DNA of 64,000 bases from Saccopteryx bilineata (GCF_036850765.1 NC_089492.1:168080296-168144295); one strand, 5' to 3'. Shown: positions 12,152 through 25,319, counted from the first letter of the stretch. Program-made: numbers and translations. The notes: generated by a model from the sequence alone, not told the origin.

Positions 12152-12253
12152 CCTTGAGACCTCGAGGTCGCCAGCTTGAGTGTGGGTTCATCTGGTTTGA
12201 GCAAAGCTCACCAGCTTGGACCCAAGGTCTCTGGCTCGAGCAAGGGGTTACTC
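12152..12253 (+). repeat. Internal SINE-C fragment without head or tail
   Basis: About 100 bases of SINE-C body from gacctcgaggtcgccagctt to gcaaggggttactc, close to the copy at 11.15 kb. There is no tRNA-like head and no A-tail. Confidence 0.85.
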
Positions 12254-12584
12254 TGGGAGACAATGTTCTTTGAGTAAAGAACTCCAGACTCTGCACAGGC
12301 TGTGAATTTGACCTGGCTCCACCACCAGAGGCCATTGGGGCCTCAGACCAACTTATAAACTTCTTGAGCCTAAGGGTCTACATCTTCCACACAAAGCCAA
12401 CACCTCCGCAGAGCATTCCTTAGAACACACAGCCAGAGTGGTCAGACCTCATAAGATTGAACCTGAGAGATTCCATGATGGCAATGGAGTAGGCGGATGT
12501 TCCAACTGCCACCTCCCAGGACCAAATTGTATTACAACGTAAAAACAATCATCTTAAAAAAACTAACTTTGGTGCCTAACCAGG

Positions 12585-12910
12585 TGACCAGGTGGTGGCA
12601 CAGTGGATGGAGTGTTTTACTGGGACATAGAGGAACCAGGTTCAAAACCCCGAGGTCGTCAGCGTAAGCATGGTAACATCTGGTTTGAGCAAGGCTCACC
12701 AACTTGAGCCCAAGGTCACTGGTTTGAGCAAGGGGTCACTCGGTCTGTTGTAGCCCCCCAGTCAAGGCACATATGAGAAAGCAATCAATGAACAACTAAG
12801 GTGCCACAAAGAAGAATTGATGCTTCTCATCTCTCCCTTCCTGTCTGTCTGTCCCTCTATCTGTCTCTCTCTGTTTCTACCACATACACACACACAAAAA
12901 AAAAACAAGA
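12585..12910 (+). repeat. SINE-C
   Basis: Full SINE-C with head (accaggtggtggcacagtgg), B-box-like ggttcaaaaccc, body and A-rich end after cacatacacacacac. A TSD of type aactaactttgg is visible on both sides (about 12560 and about 12926). Confidence 0.92.
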
Positions 12911-12979
12911 CATACAAAAAAAACAACTAACTTTGGACTAAATGAAGAGGAATCTATAACCAAGGATTACAGAAGGGGC

Positions 12980-15190
12980 CACATGGAGACTGGTAAGAAG
13001 GGAGAAGACTTGAAAAGGGCGTTCCCCTGGCATGCTACAGAAACTGTGTCTGGTGCTTCTGCCTCACTGTAGACTCAGTAAAAACTGTCCAGACTGCAGG
13101 CAGACCACACCTCTGAGTCTCAGAGGCCACACCCACCAAACTACCTGTGGCAACACACTACTGATGACTGTGAAAAAGCCTGGACAGACTGACACTTGGG
13201 GCCAAGGGACAGAGCCACACCCACCACCCTTTCTAATCTCTGAATTACTGCAGGCTCTAGATTCCACTAGAAGTTTTATCAGTGGTGGAGCATAACAAGT
13301 AGCCATCAGACTAAAGGCTGCAGGAGGCATCATCTCAGGGAACCTTGGCCTTTTGCTGACTTTCCCCCAGGACCACAGTGAGTAAAAGACAGCCTAGGTA
13401 TGTGGCTTAGTATTTCCATGTGCACCTGGGCCCAGCAGAGGCAGCCACAAACTCTGGATTTCTTGTAGCTCCAAGTTACAGGCAGTGTCTCCCACTGGTC
13501 TTTTCCAGCTTGTCTCCAGGGAGACCCAAGGCCAGCACATCTAGAGGCCAATATCAGAGAGCATTAGTTCAGGACCTAATGATCTTTGCTGGTGGCATGT
13601 CATAAGGAAGGGCTCATTGGACACCAGACCCAGCTGAAGTGAGTTCCATTCTCTGTGATCAGCATAAGCACAGCAGCTCAGCCACAGTGGAAAGCGTGGA
13701 GCTTCACAGTCAGACAGCCTGGGTGCTGGATATCCTGCCCCACTGGGCTAGATTCCACATGGGGAAGGTAGAGAGGCTTAGAGCATGGACATTCAAAGAG
13801 TGGGTTTCCAGAAGCCTATTGTTGGATCTGGTTGAGGGGATTAGCCATTTTCTGGGGTGGGGGACACAGTCACAAGGGAGGACTTCCCCAGTTTTCCCCC
13901 CTGAGACCAGGGGTTCACCAACCAGAAGAACTTTTTCAGAGGGGATTGTTGGGCCCGCCCAATCTGAACCTACTGCTCACCTCACTGAGGAAAAATAGAA
14001 TTGGAGTATCCTAAAGTGTCTGAGGAATTAGGCTCTAGAGCAGGGATCGGGAACCTATGGCTCACGAGCCAGATGTAGCTCTTTTGATGGCTGCATCTGG
14101 CTCACAGACAAATCTTTAATAAAAAAATAATAAAGTTAAAACTATAAAACATTCTCATGTATTAAAATCCATTTATTTCCTACTGCTCATTTTCATGGTT
14201 GCGGGTGGCTGGAGTAAATCACAGCTGTCCTCCGGGACAACACCAAATTTTTATTGGATAATGCGTCATAACGTACACGGGTTGTTGTATGGCTTTCACG
14301 GAATTACATTTTAAAATATGTAGCGTTCATGGCTCTATCAGCCAAAAAGCTTCCTGATCCCTGCTCTAGAGTAAGGGCCATTTTCCTCATACTGAGCTCT
14401 GGATCAAGAGACCACTAAAGTAAGGGCCCCATTAACATTGTCATCTTAACGTCAGCTTCCCTGACCCACCAAGCTTGCAGCCTGTAGAGGCATTAGTGGG
14501 GTGAGGCCAGTCTGAGCCCACACTACAGTCTTTCTACAGAAGACTCTGGAAAGACCAAGCAACTGCAAGAGGAGGTGGAGCAGCAGAAAAGTAGAGGCAA
14601 ATCTTACAGAGCTTGGGGCTTTTATGAAGCTGCTGTCATCTCTAAGCAGAAGGAAGCTGATTATTATACACAGGTTTCCCACACACACACACTACCTAGG
14701 CACAGGAAACACAAACACAAACAGTGAACAGAGCAGTAGCTACAGATAGGTAGCCCATGGAAGGTTACAAACAACAGCTGATGCCAACCCAAGAGGACCT
14801 AGAACCAACACAACGAATAGTGAGTAGCAGATAAGACCAGTGCTGGACTCACCTAGCTACACAAGCAACATGCCCAAAAGAGGAGTCCACCAGGCACCAG
14901 GCACCGCAGAGAATAAATACATCCAACAGGACAGACACTGCACAGCATCTAAAGCACATAATCAAGGTTGACCCTTAGAGCCAGCCAGCCAAAAAGGATA
15001 ACCACACTCATGAAAGGACCAACTGCATTCAATGCTCACATACAACAGGAGAGTAAATAGTATCCTCAAGAAATACTCCTGGAGCAAGAAACTCAGGTGC
15101 CCTGGAGGTCAGTACCACTGAGCACATCTTTCTCATAAAGACACTAGAACAAATTTCAAAGTCGGAGCAGAGCTACCTAATACACAGACA
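12980..15190 (+). other. 5' UTR of the older L1
   Basis: Long non-coding leader between the L1 5' end and ORF1. Short open frames (for example 13639-13998) occur here but show no protein family features. I treat them as chance. A hAT miniature element interrupts it at 14041-14363. Confidence 0.6.
14041..14363 (+). mobile_element. hAT-type miniature transposon (323 bp)
   Basis: Non-autonomous DNA transposon with terminal inverted repeats: left cagggatcgggaacc, right complement cagggatcaggaagc. The 8-bp TSD ctctagag is perfect at 14033-14040 and 14364-14371, which is diagnostic of the hAT class. There is no coding capacity. It sits inside the L1 5' UTR and is therefore younger than that L1. 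Confidence 0.95.
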
Positions 15191-15194
15191 AAAT

Positions 15195-16760
15195 GGGCAA
15201 AGAAATATGATCCAAATGAATCAAAAAGAGAGATCACCAGAAAAAGAACTAAATAAAATGGAAGTAACCAAACTACCAGGTGCAGAGTTTAAGACAATGA
15301 TTATTAGGATGCTCAAGTATCTTAGAGTAACAATGGATGACCACAATGAGAACTTAAACAAAGAGATAGCAAGTATCAAAAAGGATATTGAAGTCATAAA
15401 AAAAACCCAGTCAGAAATGACAAACACAATATCTGAAATGAAGATTGCACTAGAAGGAATCAACAGTAGGCTGGATGAAGCAGAGGATTAAAGTAGAGAT
15501 ATAGAGGACAAGATAAATTAAAGCACAGAAGCAGAGCAGCAAAAGGGAAAGAGGGTGAAAAAGACTGGGAAAACTCCAAGAGACCTCTGCGACAAATGAA
15601 GAGAAACAACATCTACATCATAGGGGTTCCTGAAGGAAAAGAGAATGAACAAGGGATAGAGGACTTGTTTGAAGAAATCATAGCTGAAAATTTCCCTAAA
15701 TTAATGAAGGAAAAAGTTATGCAAGTTTAAGAAGCACAGAGAATCCCATTAAGACACATTATAATTAAAATACCAAAACCAAGAAACAAAGAAAGAATAA
15801 TAAAAGCTGCAAGAGAAAAGCAGTTAGTTACTACAGAGGAGCCTCCATAAGGATAACATCTGAACTCCTCAACAGAAACACTTGAGGCCAGAAGGGATTG
15901 GTAAGAAATATTTAAATTGATGCTAAAAAAGAACCTACAATGAAGACTACTTTATCCAGCAAGCCAATCATTTAAAATTGAAGGAGAATTGATTGATTCA
16001 GATCTTATATTTGGTCTTTGATCCATTTTGAATTAATTTTTATGCAAAGGGACAAACTGTAGTTATTTCATTCTTTTGCATGTGGCTTTTCAATTTTCCC
16101 AGCACTATTTATTGAAGAGGCTTCCTTTTCTTCATTGTATGTTCTTGACTCCTTTGTCAAAGATGATTTGACTATATATATGTGGTTTTATTTCTAGGCT
16201 CTTGATTCTGTTCCAATGGTCTGTGTGTCTATTTTTCTGTCAATACCATGCTGTTTTGATTATTGTGGCTCTGTAGTATAATTTGAAGTAAGATATTGTA
16301 ATGCCTCTGGCTTCAGGGTTTTTTTCCCTCACAATCACTTTGACCATTCAGGGATTTTTATGGTTTTAGGAAGGGCTATGGGGTGAAGGGAAAGGGAGTT
16401 GGAGAAAGTTATAAAAAGGGACAAATATAAAGTGATGGAAGACTATTTGACTTTGGTTGATAGACTGTCCAAATAATGTAAAGATGTTTATACAAAATCT
16501 ATGTACTCTTGTTGACCAGTGTCACCCAGTTAAATTTCATAATCAAATGTCAAAATAATCTGGAGATGTTTTCTCTGAACATATGTACCTTGATTTATCA
16601 ATGTCACCCAATTAAAATTAAAAAATTTTTATTTTTAAATAAAAAACATAAATAAATAAAATTGAAGAAGAAATAAAAAGCTTCCCAGACAAGCAAAAAC
16701 TCAAGAGATTCATTACCACCAAACCAGTACTGCAAGAAATGTTAAGGGACCTGCTATAAA
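15195..16760 (+). pseudogene. L1 ORF1 remnant, split
   Basis: ORF1 of the older L1. The first open part (15207-15491, 94 residues) is the N-terminal and coiled-coil region with heptad-like LNKEIASIKKDIEVIKK. The RNA-binding part follows in broken frame (NNIYIIGVPEG-like codons near 15606). A twin-primed L1 interrupts it at 15989-16656 and the C-terminal end resumes at 16673. Stops include one near 15729. Confidence 0.82.
15989..16656 (+). mobile_element. Twin-primed (5'-inverted) L1 insertion
   Basis: The 5' half (15989-about 16372) is antisense L1 ORF2 C-terminal sequence. The 3' half (about 16373-16656) is sense L1 3' UTR ending in an A-rich tail. The flanks carry a 16-bp TSD with one mismatch: taaaattgaaggagaa at 15973-15988 and taaaattgaagaagaa at 16657-16672. 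Confidence 0.9.
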
Positions 16761-17179
16761 AAGAGCAAAGAAAAAAAATCTAGAGAAAGAGGATTGTAGG
16801 TTTAAAAAATAAAATAGCAATAAATAAGTACATATCAATAATAACTTTAAATGTAAATGCATTAAATGCTCCAATCAAAAGACATAAGGTAGCAGCATGA
16901 ATAAGAAAACAGGACCCATATATATGCTGTCTACAAAGAACTCACCTCAAAACAAAAGATACCCATAAACTGAAAGTGAAGAAATGGAAAAAATGTATTT
17001 CATGCAAATAGAAATGAAGAACAACGTTGGGGTAGCAATACAATAGCCTTTAAAACTAAAGCTATAGTAAAAGACAAAGAATGTCATTACATAATGATAA
17101 AGCAAACAATCCAACAGGAGGATATAATCCATTTATGCACCTAACATAGGAACACCTAAATATATAAAGCAGATCTTTA

Positions 17180-17538
17180 AAAATTAAGTGAAAGGCAGAG
17201 AGACAGACATTCGCCTGTGCCCCAACAGGGATCTATCCAGCAAGCCCCATATAGGGCGATGCTCTGCCCAATGGGGGCCACAGTTTTGTTACTAAGCAGC
17301 CAAGTTATTTCAGCCCCTGAGGCAAAGCCATGATGCCATCTTCAGCCCTGGGGCCAAATTGCTTGAACCATTTGAGCAATGGCTACAGAAGGAAAAGAGA
17401 GAGAGAAAGAAAGAAAAGGGGAAAGGAGAAGGGTGGAGAAGTAGATGGTCACTTCACCTGTGTGTACCCTGACCAGGAATCAAACATGGGACCTGCACAC
17501 ACCAGGCCAACATTTTGCTGCTGAGTCAATGAATTAGG
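17180..17538 (-). repeat. Old SINE-A-related copy, antisense
   Basis: Diverged antisense SINE with ggtggagaagtagatggtca and an altered B box. An imperfect TSD (ataaagcagatcttt and ataatgcagattttg) flanks it in the L1 ORF2. Confidence 0.8.
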
Positions 17539-18592
17539 TCCATAATGCAGATTTTGATGAATATAAAGGGTGAGATTTATAGAAATACTATAATATATAT
17601 AATATCTATATTTAATAAGTAAATAGTAGTAGGGGATTTTAATACACCACTGACATCAATGGATAGATCCTCCAAACAGAAAATTAACAAAGAAACAGCA
17701 GCCTTAAATGACACCGTAGATCTACTGGATTTAATAGATATTTTCAGAACTTTCCACCCCAAAGCAGCTGAATATCCATCTTTTCAAGTGCTCATGGTTC
17801 ATTCTCTAAGATAGACCACATGTGACAACACAAAATGAGTCTCAATAAATTTAAAAAGATTGGTATCGTATCTAACATCTTCTTTGGTCACAATGGCATG
17901 AAACTAGTAATCAACTACCATAGAAAAATTGAAAAACATTTGAATACTTGAAGGCTAAATAGCATGTTATTATATAACAAATGGGTTAACAATGAGATCA
18001 AAGAAGAAATAAAAAATTTCTTTGAAACAATTGAAAATGAACATACAACAACTCAAAATTTATGGGACACAGTAGAAGCAGTACTGAGAGGGAAGTTCAT
18101 AGCACTACAGGCATACCTTAAGAAGCAATAAAAAAAGCTCAAATAAACAACTTAACTCTGCATTTAAAAGAACTAGAAAAAGAACAACAAATAAAGTCCA
18201 GAGAAAATAGAAGGAAGAAAATAATAAAGATCAGAGCAGAAATAAATTACATAAAAGCTAAAAAACAATACAGAAGATCAATGAAACCAAAAGCTGTTTC
18301 TTTGAAAAGGTGAACAAGACCCTTTAACCAAACTCATCAAGAAAAAAAGAGAACTCAAATAAATAAAATTAGAAATAAAAGTGGAGAAGTAACAACTGAC
18401 ACCGCAAAAACACAAAGGATTGTAAGAAAATACTATAAAAATCTATATGCCAAAAAATTGGACAACCTAGGTAAAATGGATAAATTCCTAAAACCATACA
18501 ATCTTCCAAAACTCAATCTGGAAGAATCAGAAAGCCTAAATAGACCAATTACAACAAATGAAACTGAAACAGTTATCAAAAAATTCCCACCA

Positions 18593-18945
18593 TGGCTCGG
18601 TGGTAGAGCGTCGGCCTGGCGTGCGGAAGTCCCGGGTTTTATTCCTGGCCAGGGCACACAGGAGAGGTGCCCATCTGCTTCTCCACCCCTCCCCCTCTCC
18701 TTCCTCTCTCTCTCTCTCTTCCCCTCCCGCAGCCGAGGCTCCATTGGAGCAAAGTTGGCCCAGGTGCTGGGGATGGCTCCTTGGCCTCTGCCCCAGGCGC
18801 TAGAGTGGCTCTGGACAGAGCGACGCCTCGGATGGGCAGAGCATCGCCCCCTGGTGGGCGTGCCGGTGGATCCCGGTCAGGCATATGCGGGAGTCTGTCT
18901 GACTGCCTCCCCGTTTCCAGCTTCAGAAAAATACACACACACAAA
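18593..18945 (+). repeat. SINE-A
   Basis: SINE-A missing about the first dozen bases of its head. It carries gcgtgcggaagtcccgggtt, a full body and a cttcagaaaaatacacacac tail. TSD aaaaaattcccacca at 18578-18592 and 18946-18960 inside L1 ORF2. Confidence 0.94.
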
Positions 18946-19778
18946 AAAAAATTCCCACCAAACAAAAGTCCTGACCAGATGGCTTCACAGGCAAATTTTA
19001 CCAAATACTCAAAGAAGAACTAAGACCTATCCTTCTCAAGCTATTTCAAAAAATTCAAGAGGACAGAAGACTTCCAAGCTCCTTTTATGAGACAAGCATG
19101 ATCCTCATTTTAAAACCAAGTAAAGACACTACAAAGAAAAAAAACAATAAGCCAATACCCCTGATGAACATAGATGCTAAAATTCTCAACAAAATATTAG
19201 CAAACCAGATCCAGCAATACATGAAAAAGAATCATACATCATGATCAAATGGGATTTATTTTGATAAGCAAGGCTGGTACAATATTTGCAAATCAATCAA
19301 TGTGATTCATCACATAAACAAAAGGAAGGAAAAAAATCACATGATAATATCAATAGATGCAGAAAAGCATTAGATAAAATTCAGCACCCATTTATGATCA
19401 AAACTCTCAGCAAAGTGTGAATTCAGGGAACACACCTCAACATGATAAAGGTCATATATGACAAACCCACAGCCAACATTATACTTAATAGGTAAATATT
19501 AAAAGCAAACGCTTTAAGATCAGAAACAAGGCAGGGGTGCACCCTTTCATCACTCTTATTCAACATAGTTCTGCAAGTCCTAGCCATAGCATTCAGACAA
19601 GAAGAAAAAATAAAAGGCATCCAAATAGGAAAAGAAGTAAAACTATCATTATTTTGCTGATGACGTATTACTGTATATAGAGAACCCTAAAGTCTCAGTC
19701 AAAAAAACTACTAGACCTGATAAATGAATTCAGCAAGGTGGCAGAATATAAAATTAATATCCAGAAATTAGTGGCATT

Positions 19779-19779
19779 C

Positions 19780-19836
<57 letters not shown>
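19779..19836 (+). repeat. (GT)n(GA)n microsatellite
   Basis: Compound dinucleotide tract: about 11 GT units followed by about 18 GA units. It lies at the A-tail side of the adjoining antisense SINE-C and probably grew out of that tail. Confidence 0.95.
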
Positions 19837-19841
<5 letters not shown>

Positions 19842-19842
19842 G

Positions 19843-20137
19843 AGAGAAAAAGGTAGGGAAAGATAGATAAGAAGGAGAGAGATGAGAAACATCAATTCTT
19901 CATCGTGGTTCCTTAGTTGTTCATTGATTGATTTCTCATCTGTGCCTTGACTGAGGGGGGCAGCTACAGCAGACTGAGTGACCCCTTGCTTGAGCCAATG
20001 ACCTTGGGCTCAAGCTGGTGAGCCTTGCTCAAACCAGATGAGCTTGCACTCAAGCTGGCAGCCTCAAGGTCTTGAACCTAGGTCTTCCACATCCCAGTCT
20101 GATGCTCTATCCACTGCACTACCACCTGGTCAAGCAA
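19843..20137 (-). repeat. SINE-C, antisense
   Basis: Antisense SINE-C with gatgagaaacatcaattctt, tgaccccttgcttgagccaa and the head complement ccactgcactaccacctggt. Flanking L1 pieces aaattagtggcatt and aaaatcagtggaatt form an imperfect TSD. Confidence 0.92.
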
Positions 20138-22064
20138 AATCAGTGGAATTTTTATACACCAACAATAAACTGTCTGAAAAAGAAATTAAGGAAACAATTC
20201 ACTTCACTTTTGCAACAAAAAAATTAAGTACCTTGGAGTAAACTTAACCAAGGAGGTAAAAAACTTGTACTCAGAAAATTATAAGACATTGAAATAAGAA
20301 ATCAAAGGAGATACAAACAAATAAAACCATATACCATATTCATGGATAAGAAAAATAAACATTATTAAAATGTCTATATTATCCAAAGCAATCTTTAAAT
20401 TCAATGCAATTTCAATTAAAATACCAATGCCATACTTCAATGATATAAAACAAATATTCCAAAAATTTATATGGAACTGAGAAAGCACACAAATAGCTCA
20501 GTAATTTTGAAAATGAAAAATAAAGTGGGTGGTATCATGCTTCCCTGATATCAAGTTATACTACAAGGCCATTGTACTCAAAACAGCCTGGTACTGGCAT
20601 AAGAACAGTACTGGCATACAGATCAAAGGAACAGAAGAGAGAACCCCAAAATAAACCCATGCCTTTATGGTCAATTGATATTTGACAAAGGAGGTAAAAG
20701 CATACAATAGAGTAAAGACAGTCTCTTTAATAAATGATGTTGGGGAAATTGGACAGGTACCTGCAAAAAAATGAAACTAGATCACCAACCCACACCACTC
20801 ACAAAAATAAACTCAAAATGGATAAAAACTTAAATGTAAGTTGTAAAACCATAAAGAAACATCTTGGAAGAAAACATCTGCAGTAAATTCTCCGATATCT
20901 CTCATAGCAATATTTTTACTGATTCATCTCCATGGGCAAGTAATATAAAGGACAGGATGAACAAATGGAACTATATCAAACAGCAAAAAAAAAAAAAAAA
21001 AAAAACTCCATAAACAAAATAAAAAGACAATGCACAAAACAGGAGAAAATATTTGCCAATATGTCTGATAAGAGGTTAATAACGAAAATTTTTAAAGAAA
21101 TTCTAAAACTCAACACCAGGAAGGTAAACAATCCAATTAAAAAATGGGCAAAAGAAATGAATAGATACTTCTCCAAAAAGACATACAAATGACCAACAGG
21201 CATATTAAAAGATGTTCAATGTCACTAATCATCAGAGATATGCCAATTAAAACCACAATGAGATACTACCTCACACTTGTCAGAATGGCGCTCATTAACA
21301 AAACAACACACAATAAGTGCTGGCAAGGGTGTGGAGAAAAGGGAACCCTCCTGCACTGCTGGTGGGAATGCAGACTGGTGCAGCCATTGTGGAGAACTGT
21401 ATGGGGTTTCCTCAAAAAATTAAAAATGAAACTGCATTTTGACTCAGCTATTTCATTTTTAGGAATATATCCTATGAATACCAAATCACTGATTCAAAAG
21501 AACAAATGCACCCCCATGTTTATGGCAGCATTGTTTACAATAGCCAAGATCTGGAAACAACCCAAGTGTCCGCCAATGGATGAATGGATTAAAAAGCAGT
21601 AGTACATAAACACAAAGGAATACTATGCAGCTGTGAAAAAGAAGGAAATCTTACCTTTTGTGACAGCATGGATTGACCTGGAGATTATTATGCTAAGTGA
21701 AATAAGCCAGGCAGAGAAAGACAAATATCATATAATTTCAATTATATGTGGAATCTAATGAGCAAAGTGAACTGAGCAACGGAATAGAGGCAGAGGCGGG
21801 GTCATCAGGATCAGAGGAACAGATGTCAGAGGGAAGGGTGATGAGGGGATCGGAGAAGATGAAGAGATTAGTGAAATTATATACCTAGCAGAGAGATACA
21901 GATAACAGGATAGCAAATCCCAGAGAGTCAGGGTGAGGGGGGCAAAGGGGATGTAATGGGGGCCATGTTTTTGGGGACTGAGTGTGTTATATTGAGTGGG
22001 ACACTTGAATCCATGTTAACACAATAATCTAAAAATTTTAATAAAAGGAGAAAGACTGATCTTA

Positions 22065-22200
22065 AGTTCTGATACTCTACATACCAGCTCTGTAACTCTG
22101 AGGCAGGGCAAATGACATTTTGAGCCTCTGCTCTGTTAATAAAACAGGAAGTATAACCCTCATATCTGCTCTCCTCACACGTTTATGAAAGGACATGGAG
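22065..22200. repeat. MIR-like ancient SINE
   Basis: The pattern ccagctctgtaactctgagg followed by tttgagcctctgctctgtta fits the MIR core. Heavily diverged. Confidence 0.6.
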
Positions 22201-24585
22201 TGGCTTGTTCAAATCCTACAATAAGCCTCTGGGAGAAACAGGGCTCAGTGCTGTGTGGAGATACAGCCCAAGGAGCCAGAGTGGAAGAGAAAGACAGCAG
22301 CCACCATCACTGCAGAGGGCTCATCACTTTGTTTCCTCCAGTCTTAGGTTCCGCCTGTTCGTGTTGATCCCTTCCGTAAATACCTCCACACGCCAACACA
22401 CACATACACGTGACACCCTCACACACACTCCCTTCAGCAGCCTGTTCTGTCAGGTATCACCTTACCTCACACCTCCACACTTTTCTACCCCAAGTCTACA
22501 TGGCCTCTCCGTGCACATGTCCAGGTCCTCCCTCCAGGGACAATCATCTGTCGATATTTTCTTTCCAAAGGACTACTGGCCATCTGTCTCTTCCTTCCAC
22601 CAGCACACTTCTCATAAGAGTTGTCTCCATTTCTTCCTCCCTCCTTGTCCCCAGCCACTGCAGGATGAATTTTGATGCTCAGCAAAATCACAACAAACTT
22701 CAAACTCTGGAATCCAAGTTCACTTCTGGGTTGTCTTTGTTTTTTGTTTATCATATCCGGATCTTCAGCAGTATTGGATGAACAGTCCTTGTAATTCCCA
22801 ACCCCCTTGTTTCCCAGGGTAACTCACTTCTGATTGTTTTGGGTTGTTGTTTTTTTTTTAACTGAATGCTGGTCTATATGTAGCACTAACCCTGTCAAAA
22901 TTCCATATAAAATCTCTCATCTCCTTTCTCTACAATGTCTACCTAGGAATGCTTCATCCCTCTTGCATCTTGAAGTATACTCAGGATCCTTGCTCTCACA
23001 TGCAGTTGCACTCCAAACACCAGGTCCCTTAACTGTCCACTAGACATTGCCCCCTAGAGGCTGAGAACATTTTAGGTACCTTAAACTCAACTCTTCAAAA
23101 TGGAACTTTCTTACATGCCCCTCCAATGAAATACTGTGATGTAGAAGAAGGAACCTCACATCTGCCTTTCTCCTATCTCTGAATGAGTGCAATAAACTTG
23201 GGGTTGTACAGGCATTTAGTGACGGTATAGTGATACTGATTGCAGATCAGCCAAAATGAGATAAGAATTCTGACTGGAAAGAAATGAGTACAGCTAAAGG
23301 CTTTGAAGCTCTTCTGTTTTTTACTCTGCATGATTGCATGCTATTTACTACTAAATATTGTCTCAGTCATAAAACCAATGCACTAATGAGGTGAAATATT
23401 GTCCCTGTCACATCTCAGCTCTGTGTTATCCAACCTTCTTCTCTTCCTCTACATTGTCAACAACTTGCTTTTCCTAACCCTTTCTGCATTCTGCTTCTCT
23501 CTGATATTGCTTATGAACAGCACCCAAGACAACCCAGGTGATTCAGTTTGGAGTTTATGGACCTGGGTATCAGTTACAGATTACGGGTGAGCCTTCAGCT
23601 CAGGTGACATTTCTGTTCTGCATTCTTGCAGAGGAAAGAATGGTTTGGATTTTACGCTTGTTTTCTTGTGGAAGTCAGAGAGGGAAAGAGGGTAGAAATA
23701 AATCTATGTGATAAGTCATAGTCCCTCCAGTTAGAACCACTGTAGCAACAAAGGAAATCATTTTCTTGCCCTCCTGGTTGGTGCATGATTTGTGTATTCA
23801 TGGAGAGACAAGCACACTGTTGGATATAAGAAGAGAAAGCCAGCAAAAGGATTTAAAAATGCTGTTTACATTTTTATTCAAATTCAGTCTTGATATCACA
23901 GCAGGAAGGAAAAATCATAAAAGTACATAATGTAGTTTAGAAATAATAGAGTTGCCTTAGAGTGACAGAGAGAGTTTGGGGAAGAGAGGTAAAGTTGCTG
24001 ACATGCGATGCATGGATAGACAGAGAAAACTGTGGTGTCCACCAAGGCAGCTCAGCCACCCTGTGTGTGCAGAATCCTGACAACCTTACCTTTTCTTTCA
24101 GAGAATGTTAAACCTTATGACTATGAAGAGCAAGAACTGAGGCAAAAGGAATCCTCCCTAAATCTGTAGCCCACTCGAAGTTTCTCACTTGATCTCCTAG
24201 TGACTCTTTCTATGTGAAATAGGATTTATAATGAAAAAAGAATTAAACCCTCTATAATAGTTTTCTGTAAGCATTTTATCTATAGGTGGGCTGAGAAGTG
24301 CCTACAGCCTCTACCATCTTCAAGTCTGAGAGTAAATCCAGGGCTGGATTCATAGCTGGCCACCAGGAAACCCACGGGAGAGCAGCCAGAGGTGCTGCAG
24401 TGCAGATTAGAAGATCTGTTGAATGCATAAACTGCTAGAAGATATAAACCACAATAATTGCTCTTCTGGATGTTTTAAAATGAGAAAGGGAGCATCATTT
24501 AAGTCAAAAGAATAAGAATGAGGTAGTGTTTAGTCCCATACCCATGGGTGAGCCATGGTATGAGACTAAAAGCTGAAAGCCATTC
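22201..24585. other. Low-repeat DNA, no gene recognised
   Basis: Mixed-composition sequence with short open frames on both strands (longest 156 residues at 22205-22675). None shows a family motif, and I see no convincing exon-intron pattern. Confidence 0.5.
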
Positions 24586-24589
24586 TGTC

Positions 24590-24795
24590 ACCACTTGATC
24601 CTAACATCAGACAGTCCTGAATTCAATTCCAAGCTTCACCATGACTAGTTGTAAGTGCTGAATGAGCACATAACTTCTCCAGGCCTTTCTCTTCACCTCT
24701 AGGAAATAAAAGTGACAGGGGACACATCTTGTAAAATTAAGTGCTTATCTCAGCATACCTGACACAGATACATACACAGAGTGCTCAGAGAAAAG
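24590..24795 (+). repeat. MIR-like ancient SINE
   Basis: Contains cagtcctgaattcaattcca, then a ctagttgtaagtgctgaatg variant and ttctccaggcctttctcttc. This order matches a diverged sense MIR. Confidence 0.65.
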
Positions 24796-25315
24796 CTAGC
24801 TCTTCTGGTTTCTAGTAGAAGCCACTAGTCTCTGCTGCTTTTTCTTTTCAGATCTGTCCCTCTGCATGAATGGCTCTGCCTCACCCATCTCAAAGAGGGA
24901 CACTTGGCCAGCCTGGCCAATCAACACATCATTGTCCTTCAACCCAGATATGGGTCAGGCAGGCACGAGGTCTCTGGAGCCAATTTAGGATCCTCTTCAG
25001 TGATGCTCCTGGCTCTGAGCTTTTTCTCTCAGAAAGGCAATGATGAAAGTTCATCTCTCCCTGCTCTCAAGAGAGTCAGTCTGCGAATGTAGCCAGGGGG
25101 AGGAATCAGAGCTGAGAGGAGGAAGAGAATCTGAAGGCCCTCTGGTGCCCTGGAATTCAGCAAAGCCAGGCCTTGGCACCACTCTGAAACCTCCTTTCAA
25201 CCTCAGCTTCTCTGATTTGGATTTCTTTCATGTGCCACTAAAAAGCCCTGGCTAGTGCGTGCCATCTTCCCACTCAGGATAGAGAATGTGACTCACGTGC
25301 CAACCAATACTTTGG
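24796..25315. other. Low-repeat DNA, no gene recognised
   Basis: Short open frames only; no recognisable domain or repeat. Confidence 0.45.
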
Positions 25316-25319
25316 ATGG

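Larger units (their letters stand above)
16813..21602 (+). pseudogene. L1 ORF2 remnant, multiply interrupted
   Basis: Endonuclease-like codons run from about 16813 (start-like, [13 protein letters not shown] region) to 18100, reverse-transcriptase codons from about 18460 to 19770, and C-terminal codons to 21602. Three SINEs split it. Frameshifts and stops are frequent. The last open part (21189-21602) keeps the CCHC knuckle within [18 protein letters not shown]. The RT active-site box is frame-broken near 19655-19665. Confidence 0.88.
12470..22050 (+). mobile_element. Older full-length-type L1 with nested insertions
   Basis: Sense L1 spanning 9.6 kb because other repeats split it. The 5' UTR starts near 12470 (ccatgatggcaatggagtag, an L1 5'-end pattern) and runs to about 15190. 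ORF1 lies at about 15195-16760 (broken) and ORF2 at about 16810-21602 (broken). The 3' UTR is of the gacctggagattattatgct type to about 22045. Internal guests are SINE-C 12585, a hAT miniature 14041, a twin-primed L1 15989, SINE-A 17180, SINE-A 18593, a (GT)(GA) repeat 19779 and SINE-C 19843. Confidence 0.85.

Noticed and set aside
13032..13998. Possible host exons (87-119 codon frames)
   Set aside because: They sit inside the long 5' UTR of the older L1. No splice-site or family evidence.
18458..19090. 210-codon open frame
   Set aside because: It begins in decayed L1 ORF2 and then runs through a SINE-A; it is not one protein.
22185..22781. Overlapping open frames up to 156 codons
   Set aside because: No start context, domain or splice pattern; several overlapping frames are open at once.
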